DNA of 59,480 nt from positions 1 through 59,480 of the forward strand of contig NZ_FXAN01000053.1 of the NCBI RefSeq assembly GCF_900176645.1, given 5' to 3'. Each line of letters begins with the position of its first letter. The first letter of the stretch is position 1. The position numbers and the translations under genes are program-made. The DNA is from Burkholderia singularis. Its GTDB lineage: Bacteria > Pseudomonadota > Gammaproteobacteria > Burkholderiales > Burkholderiaceae. The notes beneath the pieces are model-generated. The model ran no database searches and was not told where the DNA came from. It worked only from the letters and a program-made list of their open reading frames with translations. This document shows positions 1-10,755 of the stretch, piece by piece.

Positions 1-128
1 GTTCTGCCGTTCTGCCGTTCTGCCGTTCTGCCGTTCTGCCGTTCTGCCGTTCTGCCGTTCTGCCGTTCTGCCGTTCTGCCGTTCTGCCGTTCTGCCGTTC
101 TGCCGTTCTGCCGTTCTGCCGTTCTGCC
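1..128. repeat. 8-bp tandem repeat, 16 perfect copies
   Basis: The unit GTTCTGCC is repeated 16 times without interruption and the array begins at the window edge, so its true length is unknown. An 8-bp unit is not a multiple of three, so the array is unlikely to be coding. Such tracts vary in copy number between Burkholderia strains by slipped-strand replication. No gene is seen within it. Confidence 0.97.
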
Positions 129-1037
129 GCCCGGCAGCCGATGGCGGCTGCCGGGCGCGGCGCGCTCGAGCCGCAAGCGTCACTTCACGTCACATCCCAT
201 CGCTTGAGATGGCTTCATCTGACGGGCTTGATTTCCGAGACGGCCGGGTTCGCCTGCATGATGGCCGTGCGAAACACCGTGCGGCCGGCAAGGGCACCGG
301 CACGGTTTCGCCGCTGCCGAACCAATGCGTGCCGTGCGCATCGGCGCGGGCTCGCCACGCAGTGCTCCTCCGCCGCGCGGCCGGCGCAATCCTCATCGCC
401 GGCCGGCATTTCGTGACGGCGGCGCGCAAACAGGATGCCGCGCGCCGCGAGAGTGCGCGTGAGCGCGGCAGATACGGTTGCCTCTGAAATGCAAGCGTGA
501 CGCGCATCGATCAGACTCCTCAAGGTTCGCGGGATTCGTCATCGCGCCATCCGTGCAGCTTTCGTGCCAGCCGCTTGTCGCTTGTCGCTTGTCGCTTGTC
601 GCTTGTCGCTTGTCGCTTGTCGCTTGTCGCTTGTCGCTTGTCGCTTGTCGCTTGTCGCTTGTCGCTTGTCGCTTGTCGCTTGTCGCTTGTCGCTGCGCCG
701 TATCCCTCCGCGCCCTCGGCGAAGACCTCTTTTTTACAAAAGGCTGGAAACTTTAGGCGCGTGGGTGCCGCCCGCCAAAGGCCGCCAGCAACACATCGGG
801 CGCGGCACCCCGCATCGGTTCGCGAACCGATGCGGCCAATACGACCGCCGCCTTGGGGCGAGCCGCCTTGTTCGGTGGCGCAACACGCCGTCATCGCTTC
901 ACGTCGACGCAGGCGGCGCGATTCGCGGCAAAACGCTCGGCCAACGCCCGCCGATACCTCACGCGCCGGCGCGATGCGCTGCCGCGCGGCACATTCGCCC
1001 TGCCGTTTGCGCGCGGCGCGCGGCGCATCGCGCGCCG
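129..1037. other. Host intergenic region, no supported gene
   Basis: Apart from the 7-bp tandem array described separately, I see nothing I would call a gene. The long open frames on both strands have arginine/alanine-rich compositions expected of non-coding GC-rich DNA, and none has a convincing ribosome site. An inverted repeat at 130-139/146-155 (CCCGGCAGCC, 6-nt loop) directly follows the 8-bp array and could act as a terminator-like hairpin, but no T-run follows it. Confidence 0.6.
572..694. repeat. 7-bp tandem repeat, about 17.5 copies
   Basis: The unit CGCTTGT runs perfectly for 17 copies plus four bases. Because seven is not a multiple of three, all three frames read the same 21-nt cycle and stay open. 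The apparent repetitive proteins here are therefore artefacts of the array. It is a probable variable-number locus. Confidence 0.97.
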
Positions 1038-1343
1038 TCAGATCTCATACGCAGCCATCACGATCCACAGTTCGCGCCCGTCGTCGCGCACCCGCGCCGC
1101 GAGCGCATACCGGTCCTGCGGCTTGCACGCACGCTGCAGCGCGAGCCGGGCGGATTCGGCGGCGGCGAAAGTCTCGTCGCCGAGCGGCCGCACGTCGGTC
1201 TTGCCTTCGAACATTCGGCGCTCGGGCCGATAGATCAGCGGCTCCTGCTTCCACGCAGTGAAGCGGCGCGTCACGGAATCGAACCCACCGCCGCATACAT
1301 TGACTTCGTAATGAATACTTTGCTGCTGTTTCGCTGCAATCAT
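1038..1343 (-). CDS. Small hypothetical protein (101 aa)
   Basis: The protein starts MIAAKQQQSIHYEVNVCGGG and ends in a compact region with LQRACKPQDRYALAARV. The ATG at 1343 was chosen because the upstream in-frame extension is low-complexity, Gly/Ala/Arg-rich sequence unlike the rest. No family is recognised, no signal peptide or membrane segment is seen, and its composition looks like a folded cytoplasmic protein. It stands alone between repeats and the stress-protein cluster. Function is unknown. Confidence 0.7.
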   Translation of the reverse strand: MIAAKQQQSIHYEVNVCGGGFDSVTRRFTAWKQEPLIYRPERRMFEGKTDVRPLGDETFAAAESARLALQRACKPQDRYALAARVRDDGRELWIVMAAYEI

Positions 1344-2008
1344 CGTTGCGCCTCCCGCTTGCCATCGCGTGGCGGTCGCGCCGCCGCGGCGCGACGAGCA
1401 CGCCGTTCGGCAGACACCGCCTCCGCCCGTTCGACACCGCCCCCACTGTTGCGCGCCCCGCCCCGCGCTGTTTGGGGCCATCCCGCCACTTCGCGCCATC
1501 GCGCTGTTTGGCGCCATTCCATCGCGCTTGGTGCCATTGCACCGTCCCTCGCCATCCCCGCCCCCCCACCAGCACGCGGCAAGCCGCGTGCCGCGGACGC
1601 ACCGGGCACGGCAAATGCGTCCTCACCGACGTCATAGCATGGAGCATCACGATGAACAATTCGACCCGCTCGGGCCCGCCCCGCTCAGACGCCAACGCAC
1701 CATTCGGCCAGCGGCAAACGGAACCACCGCCTTCGAACGAGCGCGGCGTCACGCGCGCGCGCCACCGCACGCATCAGCCGCGCCACCCGGAGCGCCGCCC
1801 CGTCCCGCCGCGCGATGGCGCCGGTGCGGCCGGCAACCCACCCGCCGCCACGCGTGCGACGCGTATCGATCCGGATACGCCGCCGGGCACGCACGACGAA
1901 GGACCGTGGCAGGACAGCCGCGAGCGCCGCGGCCCACCCCGCTGAATGGCGCACCGCCCGCCGAACCGGAGGCGCGCGATTCGCCCAACCAAACGCAAGG
2001 AGAACGTC
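1344..2008. other. Host intergenic region with one doubtful small gene
   Basis: The left half contains short degenerate repeats of the type GCGCCATT/GCGCTG and nothing else recognisable. The right half holds a possible disordered small protein (1652-1945) described separately. The last bases before 2009 contain a clear ribosome site for the CBS gene. Confidence 0.55.
1652..1945 (+). CDS. Possible disordered small protein (97 aa)
   Basis: It starts at an ATG with GGAG eight bases upstream (MNNSTRSGPPRSDANAPFGQ). The product is rich in Pro, Arg, Thr and charged residues and has no hydrophobic core. Proteins of this kind occur beside CBS, BON and PRC-barrel stress genes in Burkholderia, but it could equally be a chance frame in GC-rich DNA. 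No family is recognised. It lies 63 bp upstream of the CBS gene on the same strand. Confidence 0.4.
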   Translation: MNNSTRSGPPRSDANAPFGQRQTEPPPSNERGVTRARHRTHQPRHPERRPVPPRDGAGAAGNPPAATRATRIDPDTPPGTHDEGPWQDSRERRGPPR

Positions 2009-2440
2009 ATGCATCGCGTCAACGAAATCATGTCGCACGACGTCGTGCGCATCGCGCCGACCGACTCGATCCGCCAAGCCGCCCAACTGATGAAGCGCTA
2101 CGACATCGGCGCACTGCCCGTGTGCGACAACCGCCGGCTGATCGGGATGGTGACGGACCGCGACGTCACGGTGCGGGCCGTCTCGGCCGGCAAGCCGCCC
2201 GAGACGCGGGTTCAGGAAGTGGCGTCCGGGCCGATCGCATGGTGTTTCGACGACGATTCGATCGACGAAATCCAGCGCTACATGGCCGACGCCCAATTGC
2301 GCCGGCTGCCGGTGGTCAATCGCGACAAGCAACTCGTCGGCATGCTGTCGCTCGCCGATATCGCGACCCGCACGCAGGACGCCTCGCACAGCGAGGTGGC
2401 GAACACGCTCGAAGGCGTGTCGCAACCCAAGCAAACCTGA
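2009..2440 (+). CDS. CBS-pair domain protein
   Basis: This 143-residue protein is essentially two CBS domains in tandem. The first (about residues 7-60) has MSHDVVRIAPTDSIRQAA then IGALPVCDNRRLIGMVTDRD. The second (about 75-130) has LRRLPVVNRDKQLVGMLSLAD. CBS pairs bind adenine nucleotides and usually sense energy state; stand-alone versions are common in stress clusters. The start at 2009 is fixed by AAGGAGA seven bases upstream; a longer in-frame extension is Arg-rich and lacks such a site. It is followed by a PRC-barrel gene on the same strand and is probably cotranscribed. The cellular partner is unknown. Confidence 0.93.
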   Translation: MHRVNEIMSHDVVRIAPTDSIRQAAQLMKRYDIGALPVCDNRRLIGMVTDRDVTVRAVSAGKPPETRVQEVASGPIAWCFDDDSIDEIQRYMADAQLRRLPVVNRDKQLVGMLSLADIATRTQDASHSEVANTLEGVSQPKQT

Positions 2441-2533
2441 CGGAGCGCAACGCGGCCCGCGTCTCGGTCACCCGTGCGCCTGCGCGCCGCTCAGCGCGCA
2501 GGCGCGTTCATGCAGCCAGTAAGGAGGACGATC

Positions 2534-3022
2534 ATGCAAACACCCGAACAGCAAGGCCAGACCCGCATCATCGGCAAGGGCGCCGCGACGGCGGCCGGCC
2601 CCGGTCCCGACGTGATGGCGGCCGACACGCTGGAAGGCGACAAGGTCTATACGACCGACGGCGAGAACATCGGCAAGATCAAGCACATCATGCTCGACGT
2701 GCAATCGGGCCGCATTGCGTATGCGGTGCTCTCCAGCGGCGGCCTGCTCGGCATCGGCGACAAGCTGCTCGCGATTCCGTGGAGCGCGCTCACGCTCGAT
2801 ACCGAACGCAAGGGTTTTCTGCTGTCGGTTTCGTCCGAGCGTATTCGCAGCGCGCCGGGCTTCGACAAGGATCACTGGCCCAGGATGGCCGACCCGCAAT
2901 GGGCCGAGCCGCTGCATCAGTTCTACGGCAGCGCGCCGTACTGGGCCGCCGGCGACGAACTCGGGCTGACTGATCCCACCGAGGAGCCGAGCGGCTCGCT
3001 CGGGCGCGGCACTCGCCTCTGA
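2534..3022 (+). CDS. PRC-barrel domain protein
   Basis: The 162-residue product contains a PRC-barrel core at about residues 30-105 (GDKVYTTDGENIGKIKHIML, then LLGIGDKLLAIPWSALTLD). The C-terminal third has KDHWPRMADPQWAEPLHQFY, typical of the stand-alone proteobacterial versions. PRC-barrels are small beta-barrel adaptors found in RimM and photosynthetic reaction centres; the free forms in proteobacteria are linked to stress responses but have no proven reaction. AAGGAGG six bases upstream fixes the ATG at 2534. It shares orientation with the CBS gene 93 bp upstream. Confidence 0.93.
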   Translation: MQTPEQQGQTRIIGKGAATAAGPGPDVMAADTLEGDKVYTTDGENIGKIKHIMLDVQSGRIAYAVLSSGGLLGIGDKLLAIPWSALTLDTERKGFLLSVSSERIRSAPGFDKDHWPRMADPQWAEPLHQFYGSAPYWAAGDELGLTDPTEEPSGSLGRGTRL

Positions 3023-3166
3023 CCGGCGGCCGCACGCCGGCGCGTCGATTCCGCGCCTGGCATGCGGGATCGTGGCGCGCCTGCCCGCGCGAATGCAAAC
3101 GCGCCACCCGCAACCGGCCGTCCGCCCGCCACGCAACGGCGGGCCAGTGCGTTTCGGCACCACGTT

Positions 3167-5620
3167 TCAACCGTCTCGCTTCGTGACCCGTTCAATCTCC
3201 CGCGCGAGCTGACGCACGTCGATCGGCTTGCGCAGATAGCCGTCGAAACCGGCTTCGCGAACGCGCCGCTCGTCGGCGAGGCCCGCATGCGCGGTGACGG
3301 CCAACACGCGCACATCGCGCCCCTCGGGCGATTCGCCGCCGTTGCCCTTCGCGCCGCGCCGCAGCGCATCGAGCAGCCAGAAGCCGTCGCCGTCGGGCAT
3401 CGCCAGATCCGACAGCACAACGCTCGGCTGCATGTCGGCCGCCACCTTGAGCGCCTCGCGCCCGGACGCCGCGATGGCCACGGTGGCGCCGAACGTCGTC
3501 AGCGCCGCAGTCAGGCTCGCGCGCGTCGTCGCATCGTCATCGACGATCAACACACGCTGCGCATGCAGCGCGAGCGGATCGCGCCCGCCATCGGCCGGCG
3601 CGGCGCTCCACGCCATCGCACCGGCGAACGACGGGCTGGCCGGCAACGTCACCGTAAACGTCGCGCCGCGGTTGCGGCCCTCGCTGTCGACGGCCACGCT
3701 TCCGCAGTGCAAATGCGCAATATGACGCACGATCGACAACCCGAGGCCGAGCCCGCGCCGCGACGACGCCGGCGAATCGTCCGCGCGGCGAAACATGTCG
3801 AACACGTATGGCATGAATTCCGGCGCGATGCCCTGCCCCGTATCGGAGACGCGCAACACCGCGTGCGCGTCGTCGCGCGCGAGCGCGACCGTCACGGTGC
3901 CGCCGCCGGGCGTGAACTTCAGCGCATTGGATACGAGATTCGACAACATCTGCCGTAGCCGCTCGGCATCGCCCGACACGACGCACGCGACGACCGTGCA
4001 ATCGAAACGCAGCGCGATGCCGGCCGCCGCTGCCGCTGTCTGAAACGCGTCGACCGTATCGGAAAACAAGCGCACGATATCGACCGGCATCAAGTCGAGC
4101 CGCAGCTTGCCGGTGGACAGCGACGACGCATCGAGAATGTCGGCGACCATCCGCGTCAGCGAGCGCGCGCTGCGGTCGATCGCATCGATCGCTTGCTGTT
4201 GCAGTGTCTTGTCGCCGGAATTGCGCAACACTTCCACCCAGCCGTAGATCACGTTCAGCGGCGTGCGAAGTTCATGCGATACGGTCGCGAGCAGTTCGTC
4301 CTTGAGGCGGTTGGACGTGTGCGCCTGATCGCGCGCGTCGCGCGCGCCTTGCAGCGAACGCCGCGCGCGCAGATCGCGCCGCCGTTGCTCGCCGGTCTCG
4401 CGCAGCGTAAGCGACAGCGCCACCCGCGCGAACGCGTCGCTGCGCACCCGGCCCGCCGACGCGGTCACGCGAAACCGCCGGCCATCGCGGTTGACACAAA
4501 GCAGATCGAGCGGTCCGCTCACGCCGTCGAATGTCTTGACGGCCGGCTCGCGCTTTAACCAGCGCATCGCGATCAAGCTATCCAGTTCGCGCCCGATCGC
4601 CTCGCGCTCGTCGTATCCGAACATCCGTTGCGCGGCGGGATTCCAACCGACGATGTGGCCTTCGCGATCGATGCCGACGATCGCGTCCGGCGATGCGTCG
4701 ACGAGCGCATGCGGCAATCGCGACGCGTCGACGCGCGCCCGCTCTTCGTGTTCTTCGTGCTCTTGGCGTCCTTCTCGTCCTTCGCACCCTTCGTGCTTAT
4801 CGTGCTCATCGTGCGCGCTTCGTTCGCCACGCTCGCCGTGCTCACCTAGTTCGCCGTGTCCGCGATGCGCATCGCGCCTATCGCTCTGCGTCTGCTCGTC
4901 GTGCAGCAACAGCACCGCGCCGTCGATATCGCCGCGCGCGCCACCGATCGGCGACGCGATGCCGGCCACCGGCACGAGGCCGCCGCGCCCCGGCGAGTGC
5001 AGCCAGTGCCGGCACGCCACCGCCGCGGCCCCACCGAGCGCGCGATCGAGCGGTGCCGTGCGCACGCTGCGGCCGTCGCTGTCGCATAGGCGCAGCACGT
5101 CGTGCACCGGGCGCCCGATCGTGCCGTCGAGCGGACAGCCCACGAGATCGGCCGCCGCCGCGTTCAAGTGCGTGATCCGGCGCTGCGCGTCGATCGCGAT
5201 CACGCCGTGCGGCAGCGCATGCAGCACGGCCTCGAGCCGCGCCCGCGCGGCGGCCTCGCGCCGGCGCGCCCGCTCGTTCGTGAGCCGTGCGTGACGCAGC
5301 ATCGACGCGCCCGCGCAAACGAGCACGCCGATGATCACGAACGCGCCGAGCCGGATCACGCGGATGGACAACGGCTCCGTATAGGCCGACGGGTCGGACA
5401 GGAACAGCGTCCAGACGAGCAACGCGCTTGCCACGGTCGCGGCCGTGCCGAACCCGAACGACGTCGCCCACGCAGCGCCCGCGAGCAGCGGGTAATACAG
5501 GATCAGCGGCAGATTCACGCCGCCGAAGCGGATCGCGAGCGCCTGCAGCACGGTCGCAATGGCGACCATCATCACGGCAATGACGTAATCGCCCGCCCGC
5601 GTTCGATTCGCCTCACTCAT
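3167..5620 (-). CDS. Hybrid sensor histidine kinase with DUF4118-like membrane domain, PAS and receiver
   Basis: The 817-residue protein begins with several hydrophobic helices (about residues 10-105; LPLILYYPLLAGAAWATSFG) resembling the KdpD-type DUF4118 region. Two PAS-like domains follow (near ALPHGVIAIDAQRRITHLNA and ALVDASPDAIVGIDREGHIV). Next come a HisKA domain with phospho-acceptor His in ATVSHELRTPLNVIYGW, an HATPase domain (LRQMLSNLVSNALKF, GLGLGLSIV) and a C-terminal receiver (VLIVDDD, LSDLAMPDGDG, LRKPID). It should autophosphorylate on His and pass phosphate to its own receiver or another regulator. The linker between the PAS domains is an extreme His/Glu/Arg/Gly low-complexity stretch. 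The start at 5620 has GGAGGG upstream. It diverges from the PIG-L gene. The signal is unknown. Confidence 0.93.
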   Translation of the reverse strand: MSEANRTRAGDYVIAVMMVAIATVLQALAIRFGGVNLPLILYYPLLAGAAWATSFGFGTAATVASALLVWTLFLSDPSAYTEPLSIRVIRLGAFVIIGVLVCAGASMLRHARLTNERARRREAAARARLEAVLHALPHGVIAIDAQRRITHLNAAAADLVGCPLDGTIGRPVHDVLRLCDSDGRSVRTAPLDRALGGAAAVACRHWLHSPGRGGLVPVAGIASPIGGARGDIDGAVLLLHDEQTQSDRRDAHRGHGELGEHGERGERSAHDEHDKHEGCEGREGRQEHEEHEERARVDASRLPHALVDASPDAIVGIDREGHIVGWNPAAQRMFGYDEREAIGRELDSLIAMRWLKREPAVKTFDGVSGPLDLLCVNRDGRRFRVTASAGRVRSDAFARVALSLTLRETGEQRRRDLRARRSLQGARDARDQAHTSNRLKDELLATVSHELRTPLNVIYGWVEVLRNSGDKTLQQQAIDAIDRSARSLTRMVADILDASSLSTGKLRLDLMPVDIVRLFSDTVDAFQTAAAAAGIALRFDCTVVACVVSGDAERLRQMLSNLVSNALKFTPGGGTVTVALARDDAHAVLRVSDTGQGIAPEFMPYVFDMFRRADDSPASSRRGLGLGLSIVRHIAHLHCGSVAVDSEGRNRGATFTVTLPASPSFAGAMAWSAAPADGGRDPLALHAQRVLIVDDDATTRASLTAALTTFGATVAIAASGREALKVAADMQPSVVLSDLAMPDGDGFWLLDALRRGAKGNGGESPEGRDVRVLAVTAHAGLADERRVREAGFDGYLRKPIDVRQLAREIERVTKRDG

Positions 5621-5736
5621 CACACGCCCTCCGTTGCGCTTGCCAGGCGCGCGCCGCCGGTAACGCCCGCGGGCATGGCCCATGCTCGCCAGGTCAGCCC
5701 GCGGGCCCATCCGCGCACGCTCGAGGCTGTCCTGCC

Positions 5737-6429
5737 ATGACCTCTCCGACATACTGGCTCGTCATCTCGCCGCATCTCGACGATGCTGTCTTCAGTTGCG
5801 GGCAGTGGCTCGCGCAAGCGCCCGGTTCGGTCGTCGTCACCGTGTTCGCCGGCATTCCGCCGCCGGGCACGGCTGCGCCGCCGTGGGACCGGCGCGCGGG
5901 TTTCGCCACGGCCGACGAGGCGATGCGCGCACGCCGCGACGAGGATCGCCATGCATTGGCGCGGCTCGGCGCGCGGCCCGTTTGGCTCGATTTTCTCGAC
6001 GATCAATACGGCGTACCGGCCCCGACAATGTCGATTGCCGCATGCATCGGCGCGGTGATCGACGCGCATCCGGGTTTCGGCGTGCTCGCGCCGGCGGGCC
6101 TGTTTCATCGCGATCACGTGCGGGTTCAGTACGCTGCGCTGTCGTTGCTGCGTGACAGCGCCCAAACGCGCACCTGGCGATTCTTCGAAGACGCGCCATA
6201 CCGCCGGATTCGCGGACTGATGGCCACACGCATCGCGGCATGGCGCGAATGCGGCTGGATTGCGCATCCGGTCGCCGCGCCGGTGTACCACGCGGACAGC
6301 CTGACGGCGAAGGCGGCCGCGATTGACAGCTATGCGAGTCAGATTGCGCTGTTCGAGCCCCATGCGCTCGTCGACCTCCATCAACCCGAAACATACTGGC
6401 GGCTTGAATGCGGCACGGCATCCGCATGA
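5737..6429 (+). CDS. PIG-L/LmbE family zinc deacetylase
   Basis: The N-terminal motif SPHLDDAVFSCG (His13, Asp15, Asp16) is the zinc-binding signature of the PIG-L/LmbE family, which removes acetyl groups from N-acetylglucosamine-type substrates, and a later FHRDHVRVQ segment supplies the third histidine. Length (230 aa) fits the family. It is divergent from the sensor kinase with 116 bp between them. Given the glycosyltransferase a few genes away, a role in glycan or glycoconjugate tailoring is plausible, but the substrate cannot be told from sequence. Confidence 0.9.
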   Translation: MTSPTYWLVISPHLDDAVFSCGQWLAQAPGSVVVTVFAGIPPPGTAAPPWDRRAGFATADEAMRARRDEDRHALARLGARPVWLDFLDDQYGVPAPTMSIAACIGAVIDAHPGFGVLAPAGLFHRDHVRVQYAALSLLRDSAQTRTWRFFEDAPYRRIRGLMATRIAAWRECGWIAHPVAAPVYHADSLTAKAAAIDSYASQIALFEPHALVDLHQPETYWRLECGTASA

Positions 6430-6944
6430 CGTCCGCGTGAATCGCAGCGCCGCCGCATGACACGCGCATCATCGCCATCGACCCGGCGCGGCGGCACGCG
6501 GCCGCCCCCTCTTTTACGCCGACACGGCGGTTCGCCCTGCCGGGCAGCCCGATCGCGCCACGCTGCCCGGCCGAAGCGGCGGCCCGGCGGTGCGCGGCGC
6601 TCATGCAGGCGCGCGGCGGCCGCGCGCCTTCGCCGCTCGGCGGCCCACCGGTGCGGCGTGCGCTCGTGCGGTGCCGCGCCGGCGCGTGGCCTGTTTGAAC
6701 GTAGCAATTGACGGTCCTTCACTTGCCGCTGGCGCTGCGCGACGCGGCAACGCGCCGGCCACGCCGCGCGCAAACGGTGCGACGGCCGCCGCGCCTGCGG
6801 CGCGAAGGCCCCGCGCCGATGCTTGCAGGCGTGCGATGGACCGTGCGCGAACGCCGCGTCGTTGTGCCGAGCGTCGAACGCCTGCGCGCCGGCAGCACAC
6901 GCCGCCGCGCCGAAGCGAGCGCAGAAACGACAATCGGCTCGACA
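6430..6944. other. Host intergenic region, nothing recognised
   Basis: This gap lies between two convergent genes. Open frames on both strands are long but composed of Arg/Ala/Pro-rich sequence with no ribosome sites or recognisable motifs. I see no tRNA or clear terminator with a T-run. Confidence 0.55.
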
Positions 6945-8312
<1,368 letters not shown>

Positions 8313-8651
8313 CGGACCCTCCTGCAATGCGGCAGGCGCGCAAACGACGGAACCGCGGCGAGCATGCGGCGCATCCGTGCGCCGAGCGCGGCGCGTTCGG
8401 CGCGCGGCTCGCGACTGGATAGAGAGCGCCTGCCATGAAAAAAATATGCTTAGCAGTATAGAAGAGTCGTGGCGCGCTGCGGCAATCATCGAATAAATCT
8501 ATCCGCGGCATACATTGGCATTGCGAGATTCAATGCTCCGTCACGGTAAAAAATATAAGCTGAACGAGGGGTCAACACGGTAAAGCAACGTGTGTGATTT
8601 TCATTCTGTCTCGACGCGGTTTGTCGGCACGTCTCCATTTCCCATTGCGCC
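8313..8651. other. Divergent promoter region between two sigma-54 activators
   Basis: The stretch contains an AT-rich patch (about 8436-8462, then 8549-8563) unusual for this flank and compatible with promoters in both directions. I looked for a -24/-12 element (TGGCAC-N5-TTGC) and did not find a convincing one. No gene is supported here. Confidence 0.5.
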
Positions 8652-9638
8652 ATGTCGAAACCCGGTGATGACGGCGGGCGGTTGTTCGGCCGCTCGCCTT
8701 CGATTCAAAACCTGTTGCTGAAGATCTCGCGGGTGGCCGCCACGCGGGCCAGCGTGCTGATCGTCGGCGAAAGCGGCGCCGGCAAGGATATCGTCGCACG
8801 GCTCGTGCACGATATGAGCCCGCGCCGGCGCGGGCCGTTCGTGCCGGTCAATTGCGGCGCGATTGCGCGCGATATCGCGGAGTCGCAATTGTTCGGCCAC
8901 GAGAAAGGCAGCTTCACGGGCGCCGTCGCTCAGCACATCGGCATGTTCGAAGCCGCACGCGGCGGCACGCTGTTTCTCGACGAAATCGCCGAGATGCCGG
9001 CCGATTTGCAGGTCAAGCTGCTGCGCACGCTCGAGACGAACACGATTCTGCGCGTGGGCGGGCACGAACCCGTTGCGCTCGATCTGCGCATCGTCGCGGC
9101 CACCCATCACGATCCCGTCGAGGCCGTGCGTAGCGGCCGCCTGCGCGAAGATCTGTTCTACCGGATCGCCGCGATCGCGCTGCACGTGCCCGCGCTGCGC
9201 CAGCGCGACGACGACGTCGGCGACATCGCGGTGCAAATCGTCGAGCGTCTGAACGCGAAGCACCGCACGCGCAAGCGGCTGTCGACGCAGGCGATGAAGG
9301 CGCTGCGCGCCTATACGTGGCCCGGCAACGTCCGCGAGTTGCGCAATGCGCTCGAACGCGCGTTCATCCTCGCGGACGAGCAAATCGAGCTGCATCTGCC
9401 GCGCAGGCCGCCGCCGCGCGACGATCTGTGCCACGACGCGATGAAGCTGCACATCGGCACGACGCTTGCGCATACGCAGCAGCGCTTCATCGCCGGCTCG
9501 CTGCGGCACTTCAATGGCGACAAGCCGCGCACCGCGAAAGCGCTCGGCATCAGCCTGAAGACGCTGTACAACCGCCTTGCGCTGATGCCCGAATACGAAC
9601 GCGACATCGCGAAAACGACCCGCGCCGCCTCCCGCTAA
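8652..9638 (+). CDS. Solo sigma-54 AAA+ transcriptional activator without receiver
   Basis: The 328-residue protein consists of an AAA+ sigma-54 interaction domain starting almost at the N-terminus (Walker [15 protein letters not shown] loop, Walker [19 protein letters not shown]) and a C-terminal Fis-type helix-turn-helix ([19 protein letters not shown]). Unlike its divergent neighbour it has no receiver or sensory domain, so it is expected to be constitutively competent or controlled in trans, as PspF or HrpR/S types are. The ATG at 8652 lacks a good Shine-Dalgarno sequence, so a different start is possible. Target promoters are unknown. Confidence 0.9.
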   Translation: MSKPGDDGGRLFGRSPSIQNLLLKISRVAATRASVLIVGESGAGKDIVARLVHDMSPRRRGPFVPVNCGAIARDIAESQLFGHEKGSFTGAVAQHIGMFEAARGGTLFLDEIAEMPADLQVKLLRTLETNTILRVGGHEPVALDLRIVAATHHDPVEAVRSGRLREDLFYRIAAIALHVPALRQRDDDVGDIAVQIVERLNAKHRTRKRLSTQAMKALRAYTWPGNVRELRNALERAFILADEQIELHLPRRPPPRDDLCHDAMKLHIGTTLAHTQQRFIAGSLRHFNGDKPRTAKALGISLKTLYNRLALMPEYERDIAKTTRAASR

Positions 9639-9656
9639 AGCTGCCATATCGCTATT

Positions 9657-10610
9657 TCACGCCGTCACATCGCGCAGCGCCGCATCCCAGTCGCGCACGA
9701 ACCGCTCGATGCCGAAGCGCTCGAGCGCATCGCGGCGCGCGGCCGCGCCCCACTGCCGCGCCAGCCCCGGATTACGAATCAGCATGTGCATCGCGTCGGT
9801 CAGCACCGCCATCCGCGTGTCGGCCACGCCGTTGCGCCCCGTCTTCACGAGCTGCGCCATCTCGGTGGTGGCCAGCGCGATCACCGGCAGGCCGATCATC
9901 ATCGCCTCGATGACGGCAAGCCCGAGGCTCGTATAGCGAATCGGATTGAAGAAAAACCGGTAATCGCACAGCAGGCGCGGCAACGCCGGGTTCGGCACTT
10001 CACCGATTCCGCCCAGTTCGGCCGAACCCATGCCGACGAGATCGAGCGGCACGCTGCGGCGCACGCGGTCGAACAGATCCGCGCCGAGACGCCTGCCGCG
10101 GCGGGCCAGATGATTCACCACCGTCACGCCCTTGGGCAGCGTGCCGCGATACGCGACATCGCGGGGCACCGGCACGCCGTGCTCGATCACGCGGGCAGGC
10201 GTGATGCCGTTGTCCCACATCAACGCGTTGAACGGCGTGACGTGAACCAGCAGCACGTTTTCGTCCTGCACGGGATGCAGCGTGTCGGTCGGATGCTCGC
10301 GCGGCGGATCATGCTCGACGAACAGCGCGGGCAGCGCGCGCTGTTCGTCGCCGAGCAGCCGCACGCGATCGTGCCGATAGTGGCTGTGATGCTGATACAG
10401 CACGCAGTCGAACGCCGTGTCGCGCACGCACTCGGCCGGCACTTCGTGCACATTGTTCCCCCACGGCAGATGTCCGACGCGGCCCGCATAGCCGGGCGGA
10501 TGCTGCGGTTTGGTCACGATGAAGAAATCGTGCGGCGCGTGCGACAGGTAATACAGATAATTGCCGTGCACATGCCAAGTCAGTACGCGCAAACGCTTGT
10601 TACGTTGCAT
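9657..10610 (-). CDS. GT-B fold glycosyltransferase (family 1/4 type)
   Basis: The 317-residue protein has a Rossmann-like N-terminal half with KPQHPPGYAGRVGHLPWG and a C-terminal nucleotide-sugar half with RYTSLGLAVIEAMMIGLPVIAL, the E-x-M-x-x-G-x-P-V pattern of GT1/GT4 enzymes. It is expected to transfer a sugar from a nucleotide sugar in the cytoplasm. AAGGAG sits nine bases before the ATG at 10610. It converges with the solo sigma-54 activator. No other glycan genes are adjacent except the PIG-L deacetylase 3 kb away, so the acceptor is unknown. Confidence 0.85.
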   Translation of the reverse strand: MQRNKRLRVLTWHVHGNYLYYLSHAPHDFFIVTKPQHPPGYAGRVGHLPWGNNVHEVPAECVRDTAFDCVLYQHHSHYRHDRVRLLGDEQRALPALFVEHDPPREHPTDTLHPVQDENVLLVHVTPFNALMWDNGITPARVIEHGVPVPRDVAYRGTLPKGVTVVNHLARRGRRLGADLFDRVRRSVPLDLVGMGSAELGGIGEVPNPALPRLLCDYRFFFNPIRYTSLGLAVIEAMMIGLPVIALATTEMAQLVKTGRNGVADTRMAVLTDAMHMLIRNPGLARQWGAAARRDALERFGIERFVRDWDAALRDVTA

Positions 10611-10755
10611 GATGCCGCTCCTTCGCGAGCCATGCCGTTGCCCGATCGATCACGTCGCCCGCGCCGATCGCCGTCGCGCACGCGGGAGCCGGTGCGCATG
10701 CGTCGAACATACGCGGCCCATTGCGCCGCTGCCGGCGCGCCGCGCGGATCGCCCG

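Noticed and set aside
572..694. CRISPR-like repeat array
   Set aside because: The 7-bp units are directly adjacent with no spacers; it is a simple tandem repeat.
141..1037. Several overlapping 90-350-residue open frames
   Set aside because: All are Arg/Ala/Pro-rich frames from GC-rich or repeated DNA without ribosome sites or motifs.
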